In this document: positions 1-5,715 of the stretch, piece after piece
How the letters are laid out: each line of letters starts with the position of its first letter
Position numbering within the stretch: the first letter of the stretch is position 1
Source of the DNA: an uncultured Pseudodesulfovibrio sp.
GTDB taxonomy: Bacteria > Desulfobacterota > Desulfovibrionia > Desulfovibrionales > Desulfovibrionaceae
Assembly (NCBI GenBank): GCA_947259235.1
Contig: CAMYLL010000194.1
Location: forward strand, 1 to 5,715
Reading direction: 5' to 3'
DNA: 5,715 nucleotides
The notes under the pieces: model-generated
The model's input: only the letters and a program-made list of their open reading frames with translations
Databases searched by the model: none
What the model was told of the DNA's origin: nothing
Made by a program: the position numbers and the translations under genes

Positions 1-2
1 GT

Positions 3-749
3 CCCCTGCCCCAGTTCACCTCCTGCTGCCCGGGTTGGGTCAAGTTCACCGAGACCTTCTACCCCGACCTGCTGCCGAACCTGTCGAGCTGCAAATCGCC
101 CATCGGCATGCTCGGCCCCCTGGCCAAGACCTACGGCGCCCACGAGACCGACGTCCCGGCCAAGAAGATCTACACGGTCTCCATCATGCCGTGCATCGCC
201 AAGAAGTACGAAGGGCTGCGCCCCGAGCTGGCCGACAGCGGCTTCCGGGACATCGACGCGACCATCAACACCCGCGAGCTGGCCTACATGATCAAGACCG
301 CGGGCATCGACTTCAACTCCCTGCCGTCCCAGGGACCGGACCCCGTCCTCGGGGACTCCACCGGCGCTGCGACCATCTTCGGCAACTCCGGCGGCGTCAT
401 GGAAGCGGCCCTTCGCCTGGCCTACGAAGTCCTCTCCGGCAAGAAGCTGAAAGACCCGGACATCAAGGTCGTGCGCACCCATGAGGGCATCAATACGGCC
501 GACGTGGCCGTCCCCGGCTTCGGCACGGTCAAGGTGGCCGTGGCCAGCGGACTGAAGAATGCGGCCAAGCTCTGCGACGAGGTTCGTGCGGGCAAATCCC
601 CGTACCACTTCATCGAGATCATGACCTGCCCCGGCGGCTGCGTGAACGGCGGCGGCCAGCCCCTTGATCCCGATGTCAGGGCCTCCCTGTTCAGGAGCAC
701 CGTCGCCCAGATCAACAAACGGTTCCGGGCTCGCCGGGCCGGTGCCTAA
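3..749 (+). CDS. hydA: [FeFe] hydrogenase large (catalytic) subunit, 5'-partial
   Basis: This is the C-terminal 248 residues of an iron-only hydrogenase large subunit; the N-terminal ferredoxin-like part lies before the window. The enzyme catalyses reversible proton reduction/H2 oxidation at the H-cluster. All three H-cluster motifs are visible. FTSCCPGW (bases 15-38) supplies the proton-relay Cys and a [4Fe-4S] ligand. MPCIAKKYE (186-212) supplies a ligand Cys and the conserved Lys. [14 protein letters not shown] (621-662) supplies the last two ligand Cys, including the one bridging to the diiron site; Thr stands where Ala is common. The frame is open from the first complete codon and ends at TAA 747-749. 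The short tail after GGGQP resembles the Desulfovibrio periplasmic enzyme. The small-subunit gene follows after 12 bases. In this family the large subunit has no signal of its own and leaves the cell with HydB. Family assignment is very secure; the periplasmic location is inferred from the next gene. Confidence 0.96.
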   Translation, partial: PLPQFTSCCPGWVKFTETFYPDLLPNLSSCKSPIGMLGPLAKTYGAHETDVPAKKIYTVSIMPCIAKKYEGLRPELADSGFRDIDATINTRELAYMIKTAGIDFNSLPSQGPDPVLGDSTGAATIFGNSGGVMEAALRLAYEVLSGKKLKDPDIKVVRTHEGINTADVAVPGFGTVKVAVASGLKNAAKLCDEVRAGKSPYHFIEIMTCPGGCVNGGGQPLDPDVRASLFRSTVAQINKRFRARRAGA

Positions 750-761
750 GGAGAAATCGCC

Positions 762-1094
762 ATGAAACTTAACAGACGTGGATTCATCAAGGCCTGCGGC
801 GTCATGGCCGGCTATGCCGTGCTCGGCGTCAACCTGACCAAGGAAGCGGCGGCCAGCGCCATGAGCTTCGTCGGCCTGCGTCAGCAGTCCGTGTACAACG
901 CCGATTCCAAGATCTACAAGATCAGGAAGTCCCAGGACAACCCCATGGTCAAGAAGCTCTACGACCACAAGACCGGGTTCCTGCATGAAGGCCCCTGCGG
1001 CCACATGTCCCATCACCTGCTGCACACCCACTACGTGGACCGCAGCGCCCGCATCGCCGCTCTCAAGAAAAAGGGCTACAAGTTCAACTTCTAG
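762..1094 (+). CDS. hydB: Periplasmic [FeFe] hydrogenase small subunit, Tat-exported
   Basis: This 110-residue protein matches the iron hydrogenase small-subunit family, which wraps around the catalytic subunit. The N-terminus is a twin-arginine signal: NRRGFIK at residues 4-10, a hydrophobic stretch (about 11-25), then AAASA near residue 33 as a plausible cleavage site, leaving about 77 mature residues. The mature part shows the family features KSQDNPMVKKLY (about 56-67) and GHMSHHLLHTHYVD (about 80-93). As I recall, the Desulfovibrio vulgaris mature subunit is 88 residues, so this one ends about ten residues early, at KGYKFNF. It also has a Cys in GPCGH that I do not recall there. The start is supported by TAAGGAG (747-753), which overlaps the hydA stop codon and lies 8 bases before the ATG. 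It would be co-transcribed with hydA and carry the folded HydA across the membrane by Tat. Confidence 0.95.
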   Translation: MKLNRRGFIKACGVMAGYAVLGVNLTKEAAASAMSFVGLRQQSVYNADSKIYKIRKSQDNPMVKKLYDHKTGFLHEGPCGHMSHHLLHTHYVDRSARIAALKKKGYKFNF

Positions 1095-1223
1095 CCTTCG
1101 ACGGCTTCGACCTGCGGCAAGGATTCATCTGATCCAAGGGCCGAACGCCATCACTTCCAGCCCGCTTCCCGCCTTCATCCATCGCCCCTGCGGCCCCCTC
1201 GCACTCCTACCGTCATGCACGGA

Positions 1224-1259
1224 TTGAGTAATACTTTTTTAAAAAGTTATGCTTAGAAT
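1224..1259 (+). promoter_or_regulatory. Possible sigma-70-type promoter of the maturation operon
   Basis: In the AT-rich island, TTGAGT (1224-1229) and TATGCT (1248-1253) each match 4 of 6 bases of the -35 and -10 consensus, with an 18-base spacer. TAGAAT (1254-1259) is a better -10 (5 of 6) but has no matching -35 at the right distance. A start near 1260-1266 would give a leader of about 240 bases before the regulator gene. The assignment rests only on hexamer similarity and on this being the one AT-rich stretch ahead of the operon. Confidence 0.3.
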
Positions 1260-1269
1260 ACAACTTTTT
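1233..1269 (+). repeat. ACTTTTT/AAAAAGT inverted-repeat cluster (possible operator)
   Basis: ACTTTTT (1233-1239) and AAAAAGT (1241-1247) form a perfect palindrome around one central base. AAAAAGTT (1241-1248) is also perfectly inverted with AACTTTTT (1262-1269), and ACTTTTT recurs directly at 1263-1269, 30 bases after its first copy (about three helical turns). The cluster overlaps the candidate -10 region, as expected of an operator. It does not match the Rex, Fur or FNR/HcpR sites I know. It could also be just an AT-rich promoter feature. Confidence 0.4.
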
Positions 1270-1322
1270 CTTGATTAGTAGCATGATTTCCCGTAGAGCT
1301 TCTCTCCAGAACACCTCCGACC

Positions 1323-1436
1323 GGAGATCATCTGCCTGCGGGAAGGGTACGCCTGAACCCCAGGGTGGAGCCGATTGGCCCTGCCCTCTTCCCAAAGACA
1401 GGACTACCAGCCAAAGCTCCATCCAATCCCCAGCAG
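1323..1436 (+). promoter_or_regulatory. Candidate structured 5' leader RNA ahead of the regulator/hydG operon
   Basis: Nested complementary segments suggest a branched fold. CCTG 1335-1338 pairs with CAGG 1399-1402, and inside that GGGAAG 1340-1345 pairs with CTTCCC 1388-1393. These enclose a hairpin (GGT 1346-1348 with ACC 1357-1359) and a second stem (CAGG 1361-1364 with CCTG 1380-1383, then GCC 1370-1372 with GGC 1377-1379 around a GATT loop). An outer GGAG 1323-1326 / CTCC 1417-1420 pairing is possible. GATTGG 1373-1378 is also complementary to CCAATC 1424-1429, offering an alternative or pseudoknot pairing. It sits before a terminator-like hairpin, as in riboswitches, but I match it to no known class. 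Stems were found by eye, with no energy calculation. Confidence 0.3.
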
Positions 1437-1471
1437 AGAGCCCGGGAGTGCTTAACCGGGCTCTTCTCTTT
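1437..1471 (+). terminator. Terminator-like hairpin (possible attenuator) before the regulator gene
   Basis: AGAGCCCGG (1437-1445) pairs perfectly over 9 bp with CCGGGCTCT (1456-1464) around a 10-base loop, followed by the interrupted T-rich run TCTCTTT (1465-1471). It lies 343 bases after the hydB stop and about 40 bases before the regulator start. There is too little room behind it for another promoter plus ribosome binding site. It is therefore more likely within the maturation-operon transcript, as an attenuator, than a simple hydAB terminator. The broken T tract makes termination strength uncertain. Confidence 0.5.
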
Positions 1472-1490
1472 ATGGGGGGAACCATGAATC

Positions 1491-1497
1491 GGGAGGA
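1491..1497 (+). promoter_or_regulatory. Ribosome binding site deciding the regulator start
   Basis: GGGAGGA lies 7 bases upstream of ATG 1505. The alternative in-frame ATG at 1484 has only a run of G (1474-1479) close before it, which is a poorer site. This favours the 1505 start. Confidence 0.6.
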
Positions 1498-1504
1498 CCA
1501 AGGG

Positions 1505-1747
1505 ATGCAGAAACGTCTCGGCATCATTGGCATCATAATCAAGGACCGCAACAAGACGGCCTCCGCAGTCAACACTATCCTGAGCGACCACGGCCAGATG
1601 ATCGTGGGCAGGATGGGGTTGCCGTTCAAGGAGCGGGGCGTGAGCATCATCGACCTGATCATCGAAGCCACCACCGACGAGGTGGGCGCGCTGACCGGGA
1701 AGCTGGGCATGCTTGAAGGCGTCCAGGTCAAATCGCTGCTGGTATGA
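1505..1747 (+). CDS. TM1266-type iron-only hydrogenase system regulator
   Basis: This 80-residue protein begins MQKRLGIIGIIIKDRN and continues with VNTILSDHGQMIVGRMGLP, VSIIDLIIEATTDEVGALTGKLG and a C-terminal VQVKSLLV. These are the hallmarks of the small ACT/NikR-C-like family named after Thermotoga TM1266, called a putative iron-only hydrogenase system regulator because it sits beside hydEFG genes. The pattern is an alternating beta-alpha-beta fold. I see no separate DNA-binding domain, so direct gene regulation is unproven; a ligand-sensing or maturation-linked role is equally possible. Start 1505 is chosen for its good ribosome site and because family members begin with this sequence; ATG 1484 would add seven residues (MNREDQG). 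It is the first gene of the maturation operon, 15 bases ahead of hydG, behind a long leader. Confidence 0.88.
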   Translation: MQKRLGIIGIIIKDRNKTASAVNTILSDHGQMIVGRMGLPFKERGVSIIDLIIEATTDEVGALTGKLGMLEGVQVKSLLV

Positions 1748-1762
1748 TCCAGGGAGGACACC

Positions 1763-3187
1763 ATGAAACAGGACAGTACATTGAGTGAAGGGCTGCACAA
1801 CTTCGTCGACGAGGCAACCATCCGGGCCGAGATGGCTCGGTTCGAGAACCCGGACCCGGGCCGCATCCGGGAGATCCTGGTCAAGGCCAGGGAGAAGCAG
1901 GGGCTGGACCCGGACGAGGCCGCGGCCCTACTCCGGAACAAGGACCCGGAACTGGACGAGGCCATCTTCGAGACGGCCATCCATCTGAAAAAGGCCATTT
2001 ACGGCAACCGGCTGGTCGTCTTCGCCCCGCTGTACATCACCAACGAGTGCAAGAATCGCTGCCTGTATTGCGGGTTCAAGGCGTCCAACAAGGAGCTCGA
2101 CCGCCGCACATTGAGCACCGAAGAAATCCGCCGCGAGGTGGAGGTCCTGGAGGACCTCGGCCACAAGCGACTGCTCCTGGTCTACGGCGAGCACCCGAAG
2201 TTCGGCGCGGACTGGATCGCCCGGACCGTGCAGGACGTCTACTCCGTGACCTCGGAAAAGAGCGGTGAAATCCGGCGCGTGAACATCAACTGTGCCCCCC
2301 TGGACGTGGACGGCTTCCGCAAGCTCCACGAGGTCGGTATCGGCACGTACCAGTGCTTCCAGGAATCCTACCACAAGCCGACCTACGAGAAACTGCACGT
2401 GGCCGGGCCCAAGAGCGACTTCCTGTGGCGGCTGCACGCCATGCACCGCGCCCAGGAGGCGGGCATCGACGACGTGGGCATGGGTGCTCTCTTCGGCCTG
2501 TACGACCCGGTCTACGAGGTCCTCGGCCTGCTGCACCACGCCAAGCAATTGGAGCAAGACTGGGGCGTGGGGCCGCACACCATCTCCTTCCCCCGGCTGG
2601 AACCGGCGCTCAATGCCGACATCGCCTACAACCCGCCGTATCCGACCACCAACCACGAGTTCAAGAAGATCGTGGCCGTGCTCCGGCTGGCCGTGCCCTA
2701 TACCGGGCTGATCCTGACCACCCGCGAGAACGCCGCATTCCGCAAGGAGCTGCTCGAAGTGGGCGTGTCCCAGCTCTCCGGCGGTTCGCGCACCTATCCC
2801 GGTGCATACTCCGACCCGGAATACGACCGCCCGGACGTGCAGCAGTTCTGCATCGGCGACAGCCGCAGCCTGGACGAGGTCATCCGCTCGGTGGCGGGCG
2901 AGCACGGCTACGTGCCGTCATGGTGCACGGCGTGCTACCGGCTGGGCCGCACCGGCGAGCACTTCATGGAACTGGCCAAGACAGGGTTCATCCAGAAGTT
3001 CTGTCTGCCCAACGGCCTTTTGACCTTCAAGGAATACCTGGAGGACTACGCCTCGCCCGAGACCAAGGCAGTGGGCGAGGCCCTGATCCAAAAGGAAATC
3101 GACAACTTCCCGGACCCCGACCGCAAGCACCTGCTGACCGACCGGCTGGCGCGCATGGAAGCGGGCGAACGGGATCTGTACCTATAA
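1763..3187 (+). CDS. hydG: [FeFe] hydrogenase H-cluster maturase HydG (radical SAM tyrosine lyase)
   Basis: This 474-residue cytoplasmic radical SAM enzyme cleaves tyrosine to p-cresol and a fragment that becomes CO and cyanide, building the organometallic iron synthon for the H-cluster diiron site. The radical SAM motif CX3CX2C is at Cys96, Cys100 and Cys103 (NECKNRCLYCGF). The feature separating HydG from the thiamine enzyme ThiH is the C-terminal CX2CX22C motif for the auxiliary iron-sulfur cluster: Cys388, Cys391 and Cys414, in CTACYRLGRTGEHF and QKFCLPNG. Both are intact, the usual TIM-barrel region lies between them, and the length is normal for the family. The start is supported by AGGGAGGA (1751-1758) just before the ATG. 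The regulator gene ends 15 bases upstream and the lyase gene begins 3 bases after the stop. Assignment is very secure; ThiH is excluded by the C-terminal motif and the context. Confidence 0.97.
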   Translation: MKQDSTLSEGLHNFVDEATIRAEMARFENPDPGRIREILVKAREKQGLDPDEAAALLRNKDPELDEAIFETAIHLKKAIYGNRLVVFAPLYITNECKNRCLYCGFKASNKELDRRTLSTEEIRREVEVLEDLGHKRLLLVYGEHPKFGADWIARTVQDVYSVTSEKSGEIRRVNINCAPLDVDGFRKLHEVGIGTYQCFQESYHKPTYEKLHVAGPKSDFLWRLHAMHRAQEAGIDDVGMGALFGLYDPVYEVLGLLHHAKQLEQDWGVGPHTISFPRLEPALNADIAYNPPYPTTNHEFKKIVAVLRLAVPYTGLILTTRENAAFRKELLEVGVSQLSGGSRTYPGAYSDPEYDRPDVQQFCIGDSRSLDEVIRSVAGEHGYVPSWCTACYRLGRTGEHFMELAKTGFIQKFCLPNGLLTFKEYLEDYASPETKAVGEALIQKEIDNFPDPDRKHLLTDRLARMEAGERDLYL

Positions 3188-3190
3188 CCC

Positions 3191-4642
3191 ATGACTGAAG
3201 CGATGCCCGAAGACAGACCGGAAGACATGCGGATTGAGCGCGACGGATTGGGCGAGATACCCATACCCGCAGATGCCTATTGGGGCATCCACACCTCGCG
3301 GGCCAAGCGCAATTTCCCCTTCTCGGGATACCGACTGCACCCGGCCTTCATCCAGGCTTTCGCCCAGGTCAAACTAGCCTGTGCCAAGACCAATGCGCTC
3401 CTCGGACACCTCGCCGGGGAGCGCGGCTTGGCCATCATCGAGGCGTGCACCGAGATGACAACGGGAAGGCTGCACGACCAGATCATAGTCGAAGCCTTCC
3501 AGGGCGGGGCCGGAACTTCAACCAACATGAATTTCAACGAGGTCATCGCAGGCCGCGCCGCCGAGCTTCTGGGCGGCGACAGAGGGGACCGGGAACTGGT
3601 CCATCCCCTGCGCCACGTGAACATGCACCAGTCCACCAACGACGTGTACCCCACGGCCCTGCGTGTGGCCGTGCTGACCCTGCTCGCGGAACTGGAGGAG
3701 GCGGTGGCCGAACTCCAGGCAGCCCTCCAGCGCAAGGAGGCCGAGTTCCGGGACGTGGTCAAGGTTGGTCGGACCGAACTTATGGACGCCGTACCCATGA
3801 CGCTCGGCATGACCTTTTCGGCCTTTGCCGAGGCCGTGGCCCGCGACCGCTGGCGCATCTTCAAGTGCCGCGAGCGGCTGAAGCGGGTCAACCTCGGCGG
3901 CACGGCCGTCGGCACCGGGCTGGGCGCCCCGCGCGACTACGTCCTGGCCGTGGCCGGGCATCTGGCCGCGATCACCGGGCTGCCCGTGTCCCGGGCCGAA
4001 AACCTGATCGACGCCACCCAGAACGCGGACGTCTTCGCCGAGGTCTCGGGCATGCTCAAGGCGTGCGCCGCCAACCTGCTCAAGATCGCTTCGGACCTGC
4101 GCCTGCTGTCCAGCGGACCGGCCGCCGGGTTGGGCGAGATCACCCTGCCGCCCCTCCAGGCTGGCTCGTCGATCATGGCGGGCAAGATCAACCCGGTCAT
4201 GCCCGAGGCCGTGACCCAGGCCGCCCTACGGGTCATGGCCAACGACCAGGCCATCACCCTGGCCGCCGGGCTGGGCCAGCTGGAGCTCAACCACCTGCTG
4301 CCGCTCATTGCCCATGCGCTCCCGGAATCCCTGACCCTGCTCACAGCCTCCTGCCGGGGACTTGCCAAGGACTGCATCCCCGGAATTAAGGCCAACCCCG
4401 GACGATGCGCCGCTCTTGTGGAGCAAAGCAATGCCCTGGGCACCGTGCTCGTGCCCGCGTTGGGATACGACCGGGTGGAGGCGCTGGTAGCCGAAGCACG
4501 GGCAGCGGGAATAACCGTTCGCGAACAGGCTGTCATGGCAGGCGTCGCCCCGCCAGAAACCCTGGAGCGGCTGCTCTCGCCCCGGCAACTGTGCAAGCTG
4601 GGGTTTTCCCCGGATGAATTCGACGAGGTCAACGCGTCATGA
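3191..4642 (+). CDS. aspA: Aspartate ammonia-lyase (aspartase/fumarase superfamily) in the hyd maturation operon
   Basis: This 483-residue protein of the aspartase/class II fumarase superfamily probably converts aspartate to fumarate and ammonia. The signature GSSIMAGKINPVMPE spans residues 325-339, with the expected catalytic-base Ser at 326 and Lys332/Asn334 for substrate binding; Ala replaces the usual Pro after GSSIM. Other superfamily blocks are GGAGTSTNMNFNEV (105-118), HQSTNDVYPTA (146-156) and GRTELMDAVPMTLG (193-206). In the last, Glu196 stands where E. coli AspA has Gln and fumarases have His, favouring aspartase over fumarase. Typical aspartases begin near MRIERDGLGE, so ATG 3227 (471 residues) is a real alternative start; 3203 is another, and none has a strong ribosome site. 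The gene begins 3 bases after hydG, suggesting coupling, and its stop overlaps the next start. Its place between hydG and hydE suggests it feeds ammonia to H-cluster assembly (inference). Exact substrate is untested. Confidence 0.88.
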   Translation: MTEAMPEDRPEDMRIERDGLGEIPIPADAYWGIHTSRAKRNFPFSGYRLHPAFIQAFAQVKLACAKTNALLGHLAGERGLAIIEACTEMTTGRLHDQIIVEAFQGGAGTSTNMNFNEVIAGRAAELLGGDRGDRELVHPLRHVNMHQSTNDVYPTALRVAVLTLLAELEEAVAELQAALQRKEAEFRDVVKVGRTELMDAVPMTLGMTFSAFAEAVARDRWRIFKCRERLKRVNLGGTAVGTGLGAPRDYVLAVAGHLAAITGLPVSRAENLIDATQNADVFAEVSGMLKACAANLLKIASDLRLLSSGPAAGLGEITLPPLQAGSSIMAGKINPVMPEAVTQAALRVMANDQAITLAAGLGQLELNHLLPLIAHALPESLTLLTASCRGLAKDCIPGIKANPGRCAALVEQSNALGTVLVPALGYDRVEALVAEARAAGITVREQAVMAGVAPPETLERLLSPRQLCKLGFSPDEFDEVNAS

Positions 4643-5280
4643 AGCTCGTTGCAAACATCGACCAGCTGGACACGCCGGCATTGTTCGCCGCCAGCCGCCG
4701 ACGGATCATCCTGCACGCCGCTGTCTACGGCGCGTTCGCCCGGTCCCGGCCGCACTGCGAGGGGCTGGAGACAGCCCTGTCCAGGCCCGAATTCGAGCGC
4801 CTGGACATCATCGTTCTGAAACCGGACAACCTGCCTCCGTGGGGCCGCCCATTCCTGGACGCCCTGCGATTCGGCATCTCCACACAGTCCGCCGACGATG
4901 AAGTGACCCTGTCGTACCGCTTCATGGCCGCACTTGCCGAACGGCATCCCGACAAGGTCCGGCTGCATCCCGCCCGACGGCTGCCCTGCCTGCCGGTGAT
5001 CATCGCGGACGACACCATAGTTTTCGGGCAATATGCCCACGCCTGCGTTCACGCCCCCCAAGGATTCTGGGGCCTGATCCGCGCGGACGTGCCCACGCTG
5101 CTGCAATGGACCACGGAGGGCAACCCCCCGCCCCATGCGGACGAGGAGGCCGTGGCCGCCTTCCGCCTGGTCAACGAGTGCGCCAGGGCCATGTACGCCT
5201 GCCGCTCGCTCTCGCCCACCGCGACCACCAACCTCGACTACCGGGACCGCCCGACTTCGACGGAAATGACAACACCATGA
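4639..5280 (+). CDS. Uncharacterised protein encoded between aspA and hydE
   Basis: I do not recognise this 213-residue protein. It has no signal peptide or clear membrane segment, so it is probably cytoplasmic. It looks alpha/beta. An N-terminal helix and strand (RRRIILHAAVYGAFA, 20-34) precede ERLDIIVLKPDNLPPWGRPFLDAL (54-77), a helix near 92-104, then VRLHPARRLPCLPVIIADDTIVFG (107-130) and GQYAHACVHAPQGFWGLI (130-147). A helix at 168-190 and a polar, probably disordered Thr-rich tail follow. The DDTIVFG...GFWG segment faintly recalls phospholipase-D-like folds, but no HKD motif is present. Five Cys (40, 117, 136, 181, 188) do not form an obvious metal or cluster motif. Both ends are ATGA overlaps, with aspA upstream and hydE downstream, and GAGG (4625-4628) lies 10 bases before the ATG. 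Such coupling strongly suggests it is a real gene and hints at a role in hydrogenase maturation or its nitrogen supply. No function is assigned. Confidence 0.85.
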   Translation: MKLVANIDQLDTPALFAASRRRIILHAAVYGAFARSRPHCEGLETALSRPEFERLDIIVLKPDNLPPWGRPFLDALRFGISTQSADDEVTLSYRFMAALAERHPDKVRLHPARRLPCLPVIIADDTIVFGQYAHACVHAPQGFWGLIRADVPTLLQWTTEGNPPPHADEEAVAAFRLVNECARAMYACRSLSPTATTNLDYRDRPTSTEMTTP

Positions 5281-5715
5281 ATACACACGACATCCTCGAC
5301 GCCCTGACCGGCAAGAACGACGCCCTGCTCTTCTCCCGCGCCAATGAAATGCGCAGGTGGATCTTCGGCGATGAAGTCTATCTCCGGGCGATCATCGAAT
5401 TCTCCAACGTCTGCGACAAGCAATGCCGCTACTGCGGCCTGCGCGCCGGAAACAGACACCTGAACCGCTACCGCATGGACGGCGAGAGCATCCTCAAGAG
5501 CGCGGCCCTGGCCGTGTCCCAGGGGGCCGGGACCATCGTCCTGCAGTCAGGCGACGACACCGGGTATTCCATGGAATTGATCGGCGAGCTGATCCGCGCC
5601 ATCAAGGCGGCCCACGACGTGGCCGTGACCCTTTCCCTGGGCGACCGGTCCATCGACGAGTACGCCTACTGGCGGCACTGCGGGGCGGACCGCTGCCTGA
5701 TCAAGCTGGAGACCA
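5277..5715 (+). CDS. hydE: [FeFe] hydrogenase H-cluster maturase HydE (radical SAM), 3'-partial
   Basis: The first 146 codons of a radical SAM enzyme run off the window edge. The protein begins MNTHDILDALTGK and contains DEVYLRAIIEFSNVCDKQC (residues 32-50) with the cluster motif CX3CX2C at Cys46, Cys50 and Cys53, then RYCGLRAGN, LNRYRM, GTIVLQSGDD and LIKLET. YCGLR followed by N..L.RYR and the TIVLQSG strand are characteristic of HydE and separate it from the related biotin synthase and PylB. HydE acts in the cytoplasm on the iron-cysteine product of HydG, giving a precursor of the diiron site. Its ATG overlaps the preceding gene's stop (ATGA), and I see no strong ribosome site, so translation is probably coupled. 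The N-terminus before the first Cys is about 17 residues shorter than in Thermotoga HydE as I recall it. The C-terminal half cannot be judged here. Confidence 0.94.
   Translation, partial: MNTHDILDALTGKNDALLFSRANEMRRWIFGDEVYLRAIIEFSNVCDKQCRYCGLRAGNRHLNRYRMDGESILKSAALAVSQGAGTIVLQSGDDTGYSMELIGELIRAIKAAHDVAVTLSLGDRSIDEYAYWRHCGADRCLIKLET

Larger units (their letters stand above)
1095..1504 (+). other. Intergenic region between hydAB and the maturation operon
   Basis: About 410 bases hold no convincing gene. From 1095 to about 1222 the sequence is GC-rich, and I see no good terminator for hydAB. From about 1224 to 1285 there is a sharp AT-rich island with ACTTTTT/AAAAAGT repeats and promoter-like hexamers. 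From about 1300 to 1435 it is GC-rich again with several complementary segments. A strong hairpin followed by a T-rich run lies at 1437-1471. The frame used by the downstream regulator is open back to about 1271, but that stretch looks non-coding (proline/serine/arginine-rich, with no family similarity). Confidence 0.8.

Noticed and set aside
1095..1112. Direct repeat CTTCGAC twice and a tiny AGCC/GGCT stem just after hydB
   Set aside because: The stem is only 4 bp and no T-run follows, so it is not a credible terminator; the repeat is short enough to be chance.
985..1227. Small + strand open frame overlapping the end of hydB
   Set aside because: It is out of frame with hydB, threonine/proline/arginine-rich, and lacks a ribosome site; it looks like a shadow.
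1396..1412. AGACAGGACTACCAGCC, resembling the B12 box of cobalamin riboswitches
   Set aside because: The GGTG...AA..TCC segment and the CCGC.ACTGT core of cobalamin riboswitches are not found upstream, and the box itself has mismatches.
1271..1504. N-terminal extension of the regulator back to TTG 1271 or ATG 1283
   Set aside because: The extra residues have no family similarity, span the terminator-like hairpin, and a good ribosome site with a family-typical start exists at 1505.
1928..2905. Minus-strand open frame of 325 codons antisense to hydG
   Set aside because: HydG on the + strand carries all catalytic motifs across this stretch; the antisense product is low-complexity (His/Val/Gly/Ala-rich) without family features.
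3937..5286. Long minus-strand open frame (449 codons) across aspA and the unknown gene
   Set aside because: It lies antisense to genes with clear family motifs or coupling, has no recognisable protein features, and is a typical GC-rich shadow frame.

Overview
The window is GC-rich and reads like a sulfate-reducing Desulfovibrio/Pseudodesulfovibrio-type bacterium (Desulfobacterota). The main clue is a two-subunit [FeFe] hydrogenase: a catalytic subunit followed by a small separate subunit with a twin-arginine signal, the arrangement of the periplasmic HydAB enzyme of that group. The organism is an inference from gene content and protein sequence; no search was run. All recognised genes lie on the + strand.

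Layout. Positions 3-749 are the C-terminal part of the hydrogenase large subunit, carrying the H-cluster motifs, and 762-1094 is its Tat-exported small subunit. A gap of about 410 bases follows (1095-1504). It holds an AT-rich island with inverted ACTTTTT repeats and promoter-like hexamers, a GC-rich leader able to form nested stems, and a terminator-like hairpin just before the next gene. A tightly packed operon then begins: a TM1266-type iron-only hydrogenase system regulator (1505-1747), hydG (1763-3187), an aspartate ammonia-lyase family gene (3191-4642), an unrecognised 213-residue protein (4639-5280), and the start of hydE (5277 to the window edge). The last two junctions are 4-base ATGA overlaps. 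HydF, the third core maturase, is not in the window and may lie just outside it.

How the genes fit together. HydG makes the Fe(CO)2CN synthon from tyrosine, and HydE processes it further. With HydF they build the diiron subcluster, which is inserted into HydA in the cytoplasm. The folded HydAB complex is then exported using the Tat signal on HydB. The aspartase-like enzyme may supply ammonia for the bridging dithiomethylamine ligand (inference). The unrecognised protein, translationally coupled on both sides inside this operon, is the best candidate here for an undescribed accessory factor. The structured leader is the best candidate for undescribed regulation.
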